Part shown: positions 1-12,072 of the stretch, piece by piece | How positions within the stretch are numbered: position 1 is the first letter of the stretch | Layout of the letters: the number at the start of each line of letters is the position of its first letter | NCBI GenBank assembly: GCA_003550325.1 | Contig: QKWP01000488.1 | Coordinates: 170,374-234,373, forward strand | Source: Gigaspora rosea | Lineage: Eukaryota; Glomeromycota; Glomeromycetes; Diversisporales; Gigasporaceae | Direction: 5' to 3' | DNA length: 64,000 bases | The notes under the pieces: model-generated | Database searches by the model: none | The model's input: the letters and a program-made list of their open reading frames with translations, nothing else | Told to the model about the DNA's origin: nothing | Position numbers and translations under genes: made by a program

Positions 1-62
1 AACAGTATATCTTATACCATGGGTACTATGTAACAACCCGTGCTTTTTTCCTAGGTTATTTT

Positions 63-114
63 CACCGGTCTATATGAAAATCATGTGTTACATGATTTTC
101 ATATAGACCCGGTG
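63..114. repeat. Short perfect inverted repeat (hairpin)
   Basis: Two 20-base arms (67-86 and 90-109) are exact reverse complements around a 3-base loop. Four more bases pair outside a one-base bulge, reaching 63 and 114. It could be a tiny foldback element or an extruding hairpin. No gene lies next to it, so a terminator role is not supported. Confidence 0.85.
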
Positions 115-239
115 TGATTAACATTAAGTTTTGATCTTTTAACAGTTAAAATTTTTGTTTACAGTAAATCCTAATTAAAAGTTAAAGATCGTGAACTAAA
201 TTCACGATTATGTAATCAACAAGATTTAGTATTTCTTTA

Positions 240-500
240 TGGGTCTTAAAATAGTCATATTTACTAGGGCGTATGCTTTAAATTGGCATAGACAGGCGAA
301 AGACTATTAGATCTGGTGGGTTTTAAAATTGTCATAGGAAGACAAATGACTATAATAGATTCGAAGAGTTTTAAAATTGTTATAGACAGACGAAAGACTT
401 TATTAGGTTCGAAGGGTTTAAAATGTTGTAAGCAGGTGAAGGACTTTACTAGATACTAAAGGTTTTAAAATTGTTATAGGCAGATGAAGAATTTTAATGC
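240..500. repeat. Degenerate tandem repeat, ~48-base unit
   Basis: Units starting near 318, 366, 414 and 460 share a core reading GGTTTTAAAATTGTTATAG, followed by a purine-rich segment and GACTTTA-like sequence. Spacing is 48, 48 and 46 bases. A more diverged unit lies upstream from about 244. It is a decayed minisatellite with no coding potential. Confidence 0.75.
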
Positions 501-970
501 ACTTTATTAATTTTCATTCAATAAAAAAAAAAGTTTTATTTAAATATTTAAAATATTATTTATTTTTTTTATTTTTATATTATCATGTTTTTTAATGTTC
601 AAAAGGTTAAAAGCGAGTAACGTTCAAGAGTAGTCTTGAATGTGCCGAAGGTTCCAAAGATAATAGGAGAGCGTGAGCTTGAAGAATTAAATTCTTAAAT
701 TCGTTTTTCATACTTGAAACTGGTTGAGGCACAACCATTTAATACACTTGTTATTGTAGTATTCTTTACACGAGAGATTCTTTGCAATTTGAAAATTTCT
801 TCGGTTATTGTGATGTTACTGTTTTTTGCATTCGATTTTATTTTATTTTTTTTTTTTAAAAATAAATATAATAGGTCAATTATTGAAATAAAGTTTAAAT
901 TACTACTGTAGCAGAGTTTATTGAATGACGTGTTGCACGCGTTGTTACGTCATACCCATGGGATAAACTA

Positions 971-1082
971 GTTATTTAATGAATATCTCCACAGAATAAT
1001 AGTAAACCACGTGGCCTTTGGCCACGTGACTTTACTATTAATCTGTGGAATACACCGTATTCACCGATATCCATTAAATAAC
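971..1082. mobile_element. Foldback element with ~45-base arms
   Basis: The outer arms GTTATTTAATG (971-981) and CATTAAATAAC (1072-1082) are reverse complements. The pairing continues through CCACAGA.TAATAGTAAA and the central CCACGTGGCC/GGCCACGTG. The right arm carries about 17 extra bases near 1050-1066. There is no ORF, so this is a MITE-like non-autonomous element. Confidence 0.75.
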
Positions 1083-1195
1083 AAGTATATACTTCAATCA
1101 TATTTTCATCCATGCTATCGGTCTTCAACAATGGTCTAATTATAACAGCGTGCTGCTTGAGAAATAACAATGATCTTCATATATTTGTTGCATCT

Positions 1196-1316
1196 AAAGT
1201 AGCCCCCTATCTAAAGTAGCAACTTTATACTTGACTAAAATTACGACTTAATGCATGCATAAAGATCTAATTTTAGGGGCTTAATTTTAGTCAGGCGCTA
1301 CTTTAGATAGAGGCTC
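1196..1316. mobile_element. Foldback element, CTATCTAAAGTAGC family
   Basis: The left arm carries CTATCTAAAGTAGC then TTGACTAAAATTA. The right arm carries TAATTTTAGTCA then GCTACTTTAGATAG, as reverse complements, around a short AT-rich centre. It is about 120 bases long and non-coding. No clear target duplication is visible. Confidence 0.7.
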
Positions 1317-1329
1317 CCGTTATTAAACA

Positions 1330-2270
1330 ATTTTTATCACAAAAAAAAAAAAATTTTTTTTTCTTACGCGTTATTTCCCGGACTTATTGGTTATCTCTCC
1401 AGGCTTCTTTATTTGTTATTCCACGTTTCTATATGATCGCATGACGGGGTTTTACGACTTATAATCACTAGTTTATCTGTAAATAGTACTTAATTTTAAA
1501 GATATAAACGTAGGCAGAGAAATATGATAAAAATGATTACCGTATTTTCGCGCATGGACGTTATTTAGAAAATCACATCACCTCAAAATAGTATGCGAGA
1601 CTTCAAAATAACGCTCAAGCGCGTCCCTAAAATACGCGCATCCCAAATAAACAGTATATAATGCACATTGTCGTTACTTGTAAAAGCAGGTTTATTAAAA
1701 ATTCAATCTTTCTCGAATAACGTCCATGTACACTAATTAACGCACATATACTTAAAATAACGAAAATACGAGTCCCATCATGTCATATGAAACGATAAAT
1801 AGCACATTTATTCTACATGTCGAGGAAATAGTTGAAGCATCATCCCAGAAATCTCACCTAATAATACTCACACCAACCATTTCAATACAAACTCTCAAAC
1901 AAAACAAATGGATCTTCATGATATAAAAGCAAGAGGCAATCATAGGGAAAATCATAAAAAAAACTCAATGACAATCCTGTCAAGATTACACACTGGACTA
2001 TTATAAGCAACGACGACAATACCAACGATTTCCCAGTGACAAAACATGCAATCACTGTAACCACACTATCCTACTGAACCGGTAGTGCGATTCAGGTGAG
2101 ACATAACCGACATATTTATAGCGACTTGAAATAAGTCAACCCTACGTACACGCAGAGAGAAAAAATAAGCATAAAAATAACAAGCTCATAAATCTGCACT
2201 CAAACCTCCCACTATCAAGCATACACACAAGCCTCATAAACATCTTAAACACAATTGCAACAAAGAGATC
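1330..2270. other. Intergenic AT-rich DNA with CG-rich motif fragments
   Basis: No gene seen. The stretch at about 1540-1640 carries several fragments of the CGCGTTATTTCG-type motif that ends the small dispersed elements found at 2680, 23704, 34111 and 34698. The sequence after 1760 may be the older, unrecognisable front of the LINE relic that follows. Confidence 0.4.
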
Positions 2271-3290
2271 ACAGATCAATAATGGCCATACTACAACTTC
2301 GCTTGGACAATCCATCACAGTAAAATAATTTTTACTGGCAAGACCGGAATATGGCTATCAAAAGCAACTCTCGTGGAACTCTTAGTCATCCTTACTTTTC
2401 GAGTAGCAATACCATATTGGACCTATATCTGCATACATATACTCAAAAAAGACTAAAAGTATCTTCAAAAATCAAATAACACAAACACATAATAAAAGAA
2501 TCAATATAGCCAAAGAAAAATTCGGAACACATACACACGATTATCGCATGCAAATACCTAACAGTAATATTCACAATAAAGACCCAATATTTAACACGAC
2601 AAAACAAATCTGCAAAGATACCATCAACCTCCCTATTACAGAGTCTATCTTTCATAGCTTGATTAACTCACCTTTGCCTATACCGTATTGGCGCGTAATA
2701 ACGCGCATCTCGAGACCCAGCGCGTTATTTCGGGACGCGCATGCGCGATATTTCAAATCATTTTGACAAATTTGGGGTCGTCAATTCAGTATATGATCTA
2801 CTTATATAAGGAGACGCGTTATTTCGGACGCGCGTGCGCGCTATTTCGAGTCAAAAATGCAATTTTCAAAAAATGGCGTGTTTCGAAATAACGCGCATGT
2901 GTGTTATTACGGTACACGACGATCTATACAACGCAGAACAAATGCCTTGTGGCATTCGCAAAATTGTACACACTATTTGACAAACCAGCCAAACATTAAT
3001 TGGAATCTGATATACTGCTACCTCAACTTAAAGCCTGAACTACCACTAGGAGCACCCACCCTACTCACTCAAAGCTGAAAGCGTTCAAAATAAAATGTAA
3101 CTCAACGAACTTCCAACCTTTGAGAATCTTCACAAATGTAAACTAAACAATACACAAGCCCAATCTGTATAAAATGCCTGACGCAAGAAGAGACGAATAT
3201 CCACTGGATCTTTTGTCCATCCAATATTCATACCACAAACAAGCTCATTAAAGAGACATAGAGTGTTTGCGACAAGACTGTGATTCCTGC
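2270..3290 (+). mobile_element. LINE-type retroelement relic (RNase H-like and C-terminal zinc-binding segments)
   Basis: Conceptual plus-strand reading gives pieces resembling the C-terminal end of a non-LTR reverse transcriptase polyprotein. Near 2350-2400 the string ATLVELLVILT resembles the RNase H sequence around its glutamate. Near 3095-3120 NELPTFENL appears. At about 3148-3215 CIKCLTQEETNIHWIFCP matches the C..C...EE..H...C zinc-binding tail of this family. Many stops and frame changes interrupt the reading, so it is inactive. A CG-rich inverted-repeat element (2680-2916) is inserted between the two parts. Assignment rests on motif recognition only. The RNase H part is weaker than the zinc-binding part. 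Confidence 0.6.
2680..2916. mobile_element. CG-rich inverted-repeat element inside the LINE relic
   Basis: The ends read TACCGTATTGGCGCG and TGTTATTACGGTA, with ATAACGCGCAT just inside each end. The interior repeats CGCGTTATTTCG and GCGCGCTATTTCG-type motifs. It belongs to the dispersed family also at 23704-23812, 34111-34215 and 34698-34811, but is longer. It is much richer in CG than its surroundings and non-coding. Confidence 0.65.
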
Positions 3291-3860
3291 AAGTCCCGTG
3301 AACACACGTGAAATCGTAAAAAAAAATTACTATTGAACCCAGTCCAAGCACATGGGGAGAAACTAACTGACTTTCCAAAAAGAGAAACCGCAATTACCGA
3401 ATGGAAGCTAAGCCGCCCACCCAAAACTGCATATTTGAATGAATAAGTGAACCAAGCCCATTCTTAAAGATAAACGGGTTTGAGTTTTGGATAAACCCCG
3501 TGGCTGTGCAAATAGTGAGATGAATTTAAACGAATTCGTGAGGACAATGGTAACAAAGGAGGGAATCGTTTGTAAACGATTATGGCGTGATGCGTTTAGA
3601 TCAAAAAAAAAAAAAAAAAATGGATCCCCCCTCATATGTAAATTTGTTATGAATACTGATTTTCTTTCAATAAAAGATATCGATTGAAGACGCTACTTGT
3701 ATAATATAAACAGTTGTTCTTTTGTTCAACTATATACCCGATACGCCTTAGTCTTGCCAAATCGTACCGACTCTATATATTGGGTATATCGTGTGATGTT
3801 GTCTATTTTTGGTGGTGATTTTGTAGTCCGTGTCGCTAGTTGCCTTCAACAACACAAAAA
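3284..3860. repeat. Dispersed ~550-base repeat, copy 1
   Basis: This block matches 6395-6930 in the same order and strand. Shared parts are AAGTCCCGTGAAC near 3293, GGGTTTGAGTTTTGGATAAA near 3477, a TTTAGATC-polyA run at 3594-3618, and CTTGCCAAATCGTACCG near 3753. It directly follows the LINE relic, so the first part is probably the LINE 3-prime tail. Homology continues past the poly(A), which a simple retroposed tail does not explain. Copy 1 has about 100 bases not found in copy 2 (about 3345-3470). Confidence 0.7.
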
Positions 3861-4060
3861 TTTTTAAGAACTAAAAACAAACAGACACTCTCCCTAACAC
3901 AACAGAGTTACAAATACCTTCTTAAACCGACAATCAGAATACTGCTGAAGAGATACTTCAAGACTTGATCACACACGAGTTCATGACGCAATAACAAAAA
4001 TTACCATAAAATCCAAAATACTATCGCCTACACAAAATATCGTAAAACATGGCCATACCA

Positions 4061-4180
4061 GTGCACCATAATTCACAACCAACTAGATACAACTATCTTC
4101 TAGGCAAAATCCAAACTTCACTTGGTGCACCATAATTCGAAACCAACTAGGTACAACTATTTTTTAGGCAAAATCTCAAG
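4061..4180. repeat. Two-copy tandem repeat, 64-base period
   Basis: GTGCACCATAATTC starts at 4061 and again at 4125. Each is followed by AACCAACTAG.TACAACTAT and TAGGCAAAATC. The second copy is incomplete. Non-coding. Confidence 0.8.
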
Positions 4181-4260
4181 ATCTACCCAAGATTTAACAA
4201 ATGGTCCAAGACACACCAACAACACAATGCATCTCTTAGTAAGCTAACCTTAGTCTTTAG

Positions 4261-4425
4261 TTTTTTTTTTTTTTTTGATAGATCTATATTCAACATGTAA
4301 AAATATATACATAATAAAATTTGTGTCATCTATATATCAAGAAAGAATTGAAACCAGGTCTCACTCTTTTTTTTTTTATATACATAATAAAATTTGTGTC
4401 ATCTATATATCAAGAAAGAATTGAN

Positions 4426-4465
<40 letters not shown>

Positions 4466-4490
4466 AAAAAAAAAATAAATAAAAAAAATC
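4261..4490. repeat. 47-base direct repeat, single N and A-rich tract
   Basis: The segment 4305-4351 recurs exactly at 4378-4424, separated by a T-rich stretch. The second copy stops at a single N (4425) that opens a long A homopolymer. A poly(T) run (4261-4276) precedes the first copy. This is either a real duplication by retroposition or slippage, or an assembly join at a homopolymer. It should not be used as evidence of biology without reads. Confidence 0.8.
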
Positions 4491-6184
4491 AAGAACATTT
4501 CGTTTTAAATCAATACTTTAATAAGAAATATTAGTAGTGTTATAAGTCGATTCTAATTTAGTTGACTTAGTCGACTTAGCCAGCTAAGTCGGTCGGAAAA
4601 TAGGCTTAATCGACTCTTAATAAAAATACAATCGATCTCATTCTAAACTTATTTATCATAACATTCGGAATTCTGTGAATTCGGAATTACTTAACTGTTA
4701 ATAGAATCTTTTTTAATCTTTAAAGATTATTTTTTAACCAATCATATTATTGCTTGATGTGTCAGTCATTCGACTTAAATAATATAGTAAAGAATTGATT
4801 AATTTAAAGAAAAGATTTCTTTTCAAACTACTTGGAGTTAAGAACTAAAACTTTAAACTAAAGATTATTAAATGCTAAAGAATATATATTTAAAATTTAA
4901 AGAAAGGTTTATATGTATATTTTTAAATAAATTTAATTTAACTGATTTTTTTGTATAAATTTATATATAAAATTATGTGAGTCAACTCATTTGATTTATT
5001 TGTAATAGTACTCATTAGGACATGTCTTGTGACTGTTTAAGTGGATTTTGGATCTTAAACAGGTGTAAATAAAAATAATTTATAACTTAACATCTTGAAT
5101 TTCTTGATCGATTTGATTTGTCTACAGTCATTCCTAGATCGACATTTATATTTTATTATTAAGCCGACTAAATCGATTTTTATAACATCGACTACTAACA
5201 ATAAATAATAATGATTGAGCATAATCAAATAACGTAACATTCTGTCCGCAACAAGCTGGAATTTTTTTTGCCGAATTTTTTTTCAAAAATAGTTTAGGCA
5301 CATATTAATATTACTAATTTACCAATATTTAAAATATCAAAATAATTGTTCGTAATTTAGATATTTAAAACATTTTAGTTTTAACATCAACTTCAATATT
5401 AAACCTTAATTGTTTACTGTTTTTTTTTTTAAAAAAAAATCAAATATTAAATACATACAGTACATAGAATTATCATAGTAAATATAGTAAATCGTAATAT
5501 TTATTAAAGTGAAAATTTAGATATAATTAATTTGTTGAAAATTTGTTACTGTAGTTTCAATGTTGAGAAATTTCATCCTTTTATAACTATTGCTTGTCAT
5601 GTGATACGATCTACTCAACTTTAGAGTTGCTTTAAAGGCATCCACGCAATCGCTTTCATAGTGCCTTTAGTAAATCCTGATTATAGTCCATTTAGTATTC
5701 GTAAACTTATTATTAGTTGTTACCTATAGATATTTCATATTTGCTGCTGTTGCATAATTCATTTTGTTATGGATAACCCTAGGTCTACAATAAATTATTT
5801 CTGCTTTGTGAATTTGTGCCAAATTTCTTGATATTTTTTATAAAATGTTTAATTTACTTTTTCATTCAAGCATCTTGAAATCAATGATGTTTGAACGACG
5901 AAATCTTTCATAAACAATTTCTGAATGCCGAATTGAAGAATGACGAAGTTTATGTTGTTTGCATTATATAATATCTACTCATTATCTATTTTCCTTTTTT
6001 TTGACAATTCTGATATTACCTGATGAAAACTTTAATCATCCAAAAATATTAGGAATTTAATAGATCCAGCGAAGGATAATAATAGATAATAAACATTATC
6101 GACTTCAGATTCCATGTAGATTTTGTAAAAAAAAAAAGTTCGATGCCAATTAAAAAATTACCATGTTTTACAAAACTTTATAAA
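4491..6184. other. Gene-free AT-rich DNA
   Basis: No supportable gene. At 4560-4600 a short palindromic run of GACTTAGTCGACTTAG-like sequence is present, with a related fragment near 5160. The only reading frame above 60 codons (minus strand near 5055-5240) is hydrophobic, AT-driven and unrecognised. Confidence 0.5.
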
Positions 6185-6375
6185 AGATTCAGAGCATATC
6201 CAGAGGTCTTTATAAAAAAAAACTCGTTGAAAGAGGGTTAACAGTATTTTTTGATACAGTATTTCTTTGTCAAGTTTGATTCATCAAGGAATTTGTTGAT
6301 TGTTAAAATTTCGTCGGACGAACATATTTACCGTACGAAACTATTTCGTCATTGCAAAAATAGTTTTGCGTAAAT
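6185..6375. repeat. Dispersed repeat with ATTGCAAAAAT core, copy 1
   Basis: It contains AGCATATCCAGAG, CTCGTTGAAAGAGG, and a GACGAA...TTTCGTC pair around CATTGCAAAAATAG. The same ordered pieces occur at 25515-25660, and the last part again at 8505-8570. It is a decayed interspersed element of unknown type. Confidence 0.6.
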
Positions 6376-6394
6376 TGTATCGAAGAAATTTTTA

Positions 6395-6460
6395 CTATGT
6401 TAATCCCACAAGTCCCGTGAACGCACATGAAATTGCAAGTTCGATTCACGATGCCCTTGA

Positions 6461-6512
<52 letters not shown>

Positions 6513-6930
6513 TGTTACCCTGAAACCCAGTGGAAGAAAAACGGGTTTGAATTTTGGATAAATCCATGGCTGTGCGAATAGTGAGATGAATTTGGAAAAA
6601 TTCGTCATGGGGACAATACAATTAATCATTGCGAACAATTATGGCGAGACGGGTTTAGATCTAAAAAAAAAAAAAGGGTTGATCTTGTTCTTTTTTCTTT
6701 TTTGTCTTTCACATATAATTCGCTATAGATAAGGTTAGTTTTGACTTAGCGTAAGAAAGAATATCGAGTGTTCATAATAAATTTTGGTTTCGTTAATTAA
6801 TAAACTGTTACTGGATTCTACAATATACACGATACACCTTAACCTTGCCAAATCGTACCGCCTGTTATCATTGGATATACTGTGTGGTGATTGTCTGTTT
6901 TTTGTTGTATTGAGTAGTTGCCCAGTTGCA
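6395..6930. repeat. Dispersed ~540-base repeat, copy 2
   Basis: Homologous to 3284-3860. Near 6436 AAGTTCGATTCAC fits a pol III B-box pattern (GTTCGANTC), so a SINE-like origin of the first part is possible, but I cannot find a convincing A box. An A run (6662-6673) after TTTAGATCT mirrors the one in copy 1. The parts before and after the poly(A) are both shared. Confidence 0.7.
6461..6511. repeat. (TAA)n microsatellite
   Basis: An uninterrupted trinucleotide run of about 17 units lies inside the dispersed repeat. It produces false reading frames rich in Ile, Tyr or Leu on both strands, which should be ignored. Confidence 0.95.
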
Positions 6931-7179
6931 TTAATAAAAATCGAAAAAATTTCATCATAATCAATAGTAAGATTTTATCCTCAAAGACTTTCGATTGTTA
7001 TCGTCTTGTAAATGTGACCAATTACTCGTTCTAATCGAAAATTCATTTCTTTACTCTGGTTATATAATATGTCTATAATGAAGAAAGAACCAGTAAATGT
7101 GCAGATATCGTTAGTTTTAGAGTTGTGAATAGCTTAAACAAAGGTAGTGAACTCACAATAGTATAAAATTATAAAATTA

Positions 7180-7375
7180 TAAAGAGTACAGATGCTGTAA
7201 CCGGACTCACAAACCCAGTCTCCTTTACGCAGTGGGGTTTTTCTTTCTGGATCACTGAGGGATGACCTTACTCAGCATCTTGAAAGGATCAAGTGCTAAA
7301 CTAGCCCCCAGACCTGTCACCCCTATACCAGGTGTAGGTTGCATCAAATACTCTGTACTTCATAAGTACAGTTTA
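7180..7375. mobile_element. GC-contrasting block with short inverted ends
   Basis: The block is clearly richer in G and C than its flanks. It begins near AGTACAGATGCTG and ends near CTCTGTACT, so the outer seven bases are inverted repeats. No reading frame is convincing. It could be a short DNA transposon relic, a structured RNA, or part of a larger retroelement. I cannot decide from sequence alone. Confidence 0.4.
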
Positions 7376-10300
7376 TATATCAGATAAAAAAATTTTATGG
7401 GGTTTGGAATTGACAAATAATCTAATTTAATTATTATGTAAACTAATTCAAGTATCCATATAAAAAGATCACGCGATCTTACATACTCTTAATTATCGTT
7501 ATTGCATCATGATTTTTTTTAACTTTCATATACTATCTAAATCTTTCACCTATTTTGGTACATAGTCTATCTAAAGGAATCACTCAATAATACATTCATA
7601 ACAGTAGTTTTAAGTTGAAACCTCTTCACAAAATCATCTTCTTTATTTGTTAATACCATGTTTGACTTACATTATCTTCATTTAATAAACCTTTATTTAT
7701 GATCAATGATACTATGAGTCATTTCACATAATTTATACAATACTTAAATTTGAATGTTATACTGAGCAGACGTGGGTCTCTTTATCATATATTGTATAAA
7801 TATGATAATGCGCATAGGTAAATTGTTTTTTTTAATAGAAAAAAAAATTAGTTAAAATTGACTAATGTAGAAATTGACGAGATTAGATTTTCAAATTATA
7901 AAAATTAAATTTTATTGAATTAATTAAAAATTAGTTTGGTTTAGATATTTAAAAAAAATAATCTAAAAATGGAGCTCCTGAAGATTTAGACAAATCAATC
8001 CGAATGATGCATTGGTGCTGAAAAAGCCGTGAAGCAACTTATTAAATACAGAAATGTTAAGAAATCATCGATAATTTAATTAATTTTGTGATTAGAACAG
8101 AACATTGATAAATTGCGGTTTTTTGGGTAATTATCGAAATGTGTTTGAAGGTTTAAAAAAGCTCTTAAAAATTCGAGGGATGACTTATCATGAAATGAAA
8201 ATATACGAAATGCAATTAAAAATCGAATGGTCATTTTTTAAATCACAAAGAAACGTTGATGATTTAACTAAGTCATTTGGAATTGAATCGATTTAAAATG
8301 CGGAACTAATTCTAGGCATGATATTAGAGATGAAAACGGTTCAATTGACTTGTATTAATTATAATAAAACCCGATTAATCAATACAGCAATAGATTCTAT
8401 GAGCTGATTTGCATTTAATGATGAAACCCTTCCTAAAATAATTTCTGATATTTCTTTGATTAAAATTGATTCGATAAGAGTTTTGTCATCATCAGAATCA
8501 ATGGTTTCATTAGACGAATATTTTGACGAAACTATTTTGATATTGCAAAAATGGTTTCGTCAGGCATCATTACTTGAAATCCAACTTGAAATTCAAATTT
8601 AATATTTTATAAAGATTTCACAATTATATTTACATTATTAGTACTTTCGAAAATCAAAACCCCTAAAATAGCATATGCGATCTCGAATTAGCGTCCGAAT
8701 TAACGCACATCTCAATATGCTCTACATAACTTCTGAGCCTAATAAAAATTGTTTCTCACATTGAAGCAAGTAGGTTTACTTAGTGCCTACCTATTTCCGG
8801 CACATTTTTTTAATCTTATTATAATTAAGGGGTACGATTCCGAAATAACGCACATGGGGTACTCGAAATGACGCGCAGGCCAATTATTCCGCGGCTATAC
8901 GGTACTGTAATATTTCAAGTTAGCTCGTAAAACTAAGATTATTAATTTGTATTCGTATACTATAAGTTTTAAACTTTTTAAAAAATGTCATTAAAAATAA
9001 AAATTCATCAGCAATTCAATAAATATGGTGTGACAGTACCGCATAAACGCGTAATAACGCGCATGCACGGTATTTCGAATCGTTATAATAATCATGGGGA
9101 AAACTTGCAACTAACTAAAAACTGCAATCCAAAAATGTGTACCTGTCCCGAATAAAAATGAATTACTATATGCTCGCCTAAATATAAAATGCTAGCCAAA
9201 TTGTTCATACATTAAAAAAAGAATACATTCGAATATTTTAACAATGTAATTTATCATTTTTGCACCCCGCGTAGAACACATCCGCGTTTGTTTTTGACAG
9301 CGGCAGAAGTTAACCCGAATCTAATAAGATAATTACTACATTCTTTTTTTTTTTTTTTAAATTTACTTTTTTCCAGGTTTTTTCATGATCGTGGTGGTAC
9401 AGTAGTACAGATTATTTCGTAAAATTTTCGACATAACAAACTTGCATCCCCAAGTTATTCCTATTTTGTGCAGTTCTTCTGTTACGTCACTACAAAGAAC
9501 CTTTGTATTTTTAGTTTACACTGAAGATCGAATTTTGAGTATTAGAAATTCATTATAACGAATTTCACGAGTCACGAAGCCATATCCTTGCGAATCAATA
9601 AAGTGAAGAACATAGATAATACACGGGATAAAGATCGATTCGAATATAATGAATAAAAAAAAAAAAATGAAGCATGAAACAATAAAAAAATTCTCTTTAT
9701 AAGAAATATCTATTGATAAAATGCGCAATTTTATTGTCGTTATTAATAAAGGTTAGTTAGGATGAAGCGGATTGTCACCATGTGCGAATAATTTATTATT
9801 ATTATCGTTATGGGTTAAAAATATAGCGATAGTAAGTATTTTAAACCTCATATACCATACGTTTCCGATCTCTATACCATATTAGTTTGATATCAATAAT
9901 AAAAAAACATTAAAAAAAAAATGAAAAGGATAACGACACTGATTAACATTAATAATACAGTAATTTCAAAGTTGAACCTTTTTATTTTATTAAATTTGGA
10001 TTCTCATCTCGCTTTCTATTTGACAGTTATTTTTTTCTTTATTGCGCTTTTTATACTTGTATCATATATGATTTACTTATTCTATTTCGACAAATTACAG
10101 TATTTCATAAAATAACATTCATAAATAAACAACTATAACTAAAACAATTATTATATTTGAAATGTAAATATTGGACTAAGGTGAATTTATATGTGAATCT
10201 TAACGGCAAAAAAAGGCGTCTTAAATTGGTTAAATGAATCTTAGGAAATATAAAAGGCTTCCATACAACTATCGAACCATTTCAAAATTATTTTAAGGGT

Positions 10301-11900
10301 ACGGTACGCTATTGTATCCAGTTATATATAGTAAAACAAAAAATAAGAATCGTATGATCAAAAATACTATGATTATTCATGAAATAGATGACTATATAAA
10401 TAAAAAAATGGTTTCTGGAGGTTGCTCCGGACTATCACATGATCGTCCGAAGCACAAACTGGTACACATTTTCGGGATTGCCTAAAAACTTTCCTGTGAC
10501 TGGACTGGGTGAGTTTAATTTGCTTTTTTTTTTTTTGTTTTTTTGTTTTTTTTTTTTTAAAAAAAAATAGAAATTTCAAGTATGGTAACATTCAACCATA
10601 TACACTATAGCTGAAAGCACTTTGCCAAGTCTCTCTTTACAAATCATTTCAATATTATCAAATACTGTATATAAAATGAACTCATTCAATCTTATTTTCA
10701 TATTTTGGGCGACCTCAAGCGTCTTAACCGATAGGTTAAAAAAAGTGTCGGGAAAGAATTTTACTTGGCGGAAAATATTTAAGCAGGTCATTTGTGTTTA
10801 TCATTATAATGGGATATTTAAATAATATCACAGCTTGACTAAGTTTATTACGTAACTCAAAATTTTTATTAGTAAAAAATAAATAGGTGAGATTGTCATT
10901 TCTATTTACATCCATTTTACAACGAACCATCTTTTGAAAAATTTACAATTAATCGAGTATCCAAAGAGATCGCTCAACTAGCTTTGTCATGGATCTAATT
11001 CGAATTACTATTTTATTTCTTATACTAAAAGTTTCATGAAAAATAAAAATATGAGAAAACCCACAAAAAAATTGCAGAAGCTTACCATCTCTTGGCCTTT
11101 ACTCATATAACAACAAATTCAACTGTTCTATCAATGATTTCTTTCCAATATCAACATCTTTCCATATTTAACTGACTTTATTATTATTTTTATTAAATTT
11201 TGACGATGTTATTTGATAAATAGAATAATAATAAGAAACTCTCAAGTATAAATTACAATTTTTATTATATTAATTGAGCATCATTACGATCAATAATTAA
11301 TCATATCGAAGCTTCAATTACATCAGCAAAAAGCTTAAATATAATTATAGCTGAATGCTATTGAGATCACTAGCTAATCACATCGAGTATGAGGCTTGAG
11401 AACATCTTTGTGGCTTTCAGTTAACCATTAATCTTCTAATTTTCATTTATTACTATTGGGTCATTCTCCTAGAGTCACATGTCGATACCAGATTCTTGTA
11501 GTGTTATATTTATTGCAATGTACGCATTTTTTTTATATTTGGCACTCCTCAAAAATATCATCATATATTTGTGAATGTATCACAAGTTAATCTATATTTT
11601 TTTGATTCATAAGATTTTTTAATAGAAGGTTCAGTGAACAACAGAAATTTAAATACTTCATTTGAAAAATATGATAAAGTTTTTTTTTTACTCTATACAT
11701 TATCTAATAAAAATTTGATTTACTTTGTATAGAAAACAGAAAGTGGCATAAATTCAATCTACTAGATAAATAATATTGGTACGTACGTACATAAGTACAC
11801 AAAAACTCTATTTTAAATTTCTCCATTTATCATTGGATTCTGATTTTTGCTAAATGATTTTCAAAGCGCAACATTTAATTCTTCTTTGATCGGATTTAAT
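7376..11900. other. Gene-poor AT-rich DNA with scattered element fragments
   Basis: No confident gene. Fragments of the dispersed GACGAA/TTTCGTC repeat lie at 8505-8570. CG-rich motif fragments of the AATAACGCGCAT family lie at about 8640-8720, 8835-8905 and 9030-9080. Poly(A)/poly(T) patches near 9345, 9655 and 10520-10567 create spurious frames. Confidence 0.5.
8105..8296 (+). CDS. Possible small or remnant ORF, unrecognised
   Basis: A 63-codon frame from ATG to TAA, with a charged, mixed composition (for example GMTYHEMKIYEMQLKIEW) that is less AT-driven than neighbouring frames. No domain is recognisable, no splice partners were found, and the flanks are stop-rich. It may be a leftover exon of a decayed gene. 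I give it low confidence and assign no function. Confidence 0.2.
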   Translation: MINCGFLGNYRNVFEGLKKLLKIRGMTYHEMKIYEMQLKIEWSFFKSQRNVDDLTKSFGIESI

Positions 11901-12072
11901 TATAACCAACTCTTTCTATAACGAACTGTTGGTTTTGAATGTAAAAAAAAAGCTCGCTATATCAAATTACTATATTTTCTTGAGGACCATACCCATTTTT
12001 AACCGAACTAATATGAAATTCAAAATTTTCAGTTCATTATAAAGAAGTTCGTTGTAAAGAGAGTTAACTATA
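11901..12072. mobile_element. Tc1/mariner- or pogo-like MITE
   Basis: The ends carry CCAACTCTTTCTATAACGAAC (approximate) and the reverse-complement-like GTTCGTTGTAAAGAGAGTTA. Both are flanked by TA. The right end has a second, inner copy of the GTTC.TTATAAAGAA motif. It has the same terminal pattern as 26598-26792. Non-coding, non-autonomous. Confidence 0.65.

Noticed and set aside
714-911. 65-codon plus-strand frame
   Set aside because: Phe/Leu/Ile-rich, AT-driven, no domain, next to foldback elements.
4340-4372. Possible tRNA 3-prime fragment on the minus strand (TTGAAACCAGGTCTCACT)
   Set aside because: Only one short resemblance, no cloverleaf can be formed.
6300-6638. Frames of 73-111 codons on both strands
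   Set aside because: They exist only because of the (TAA)n microsatellite, giving runs of Ile, Tyr or Leu.
9921-10115. Hydrophobic 64-codon plus-strand frame that could be a small membrane protein
   Set aside because: Composition follows the AT background, no flanking exons or conserved motif.
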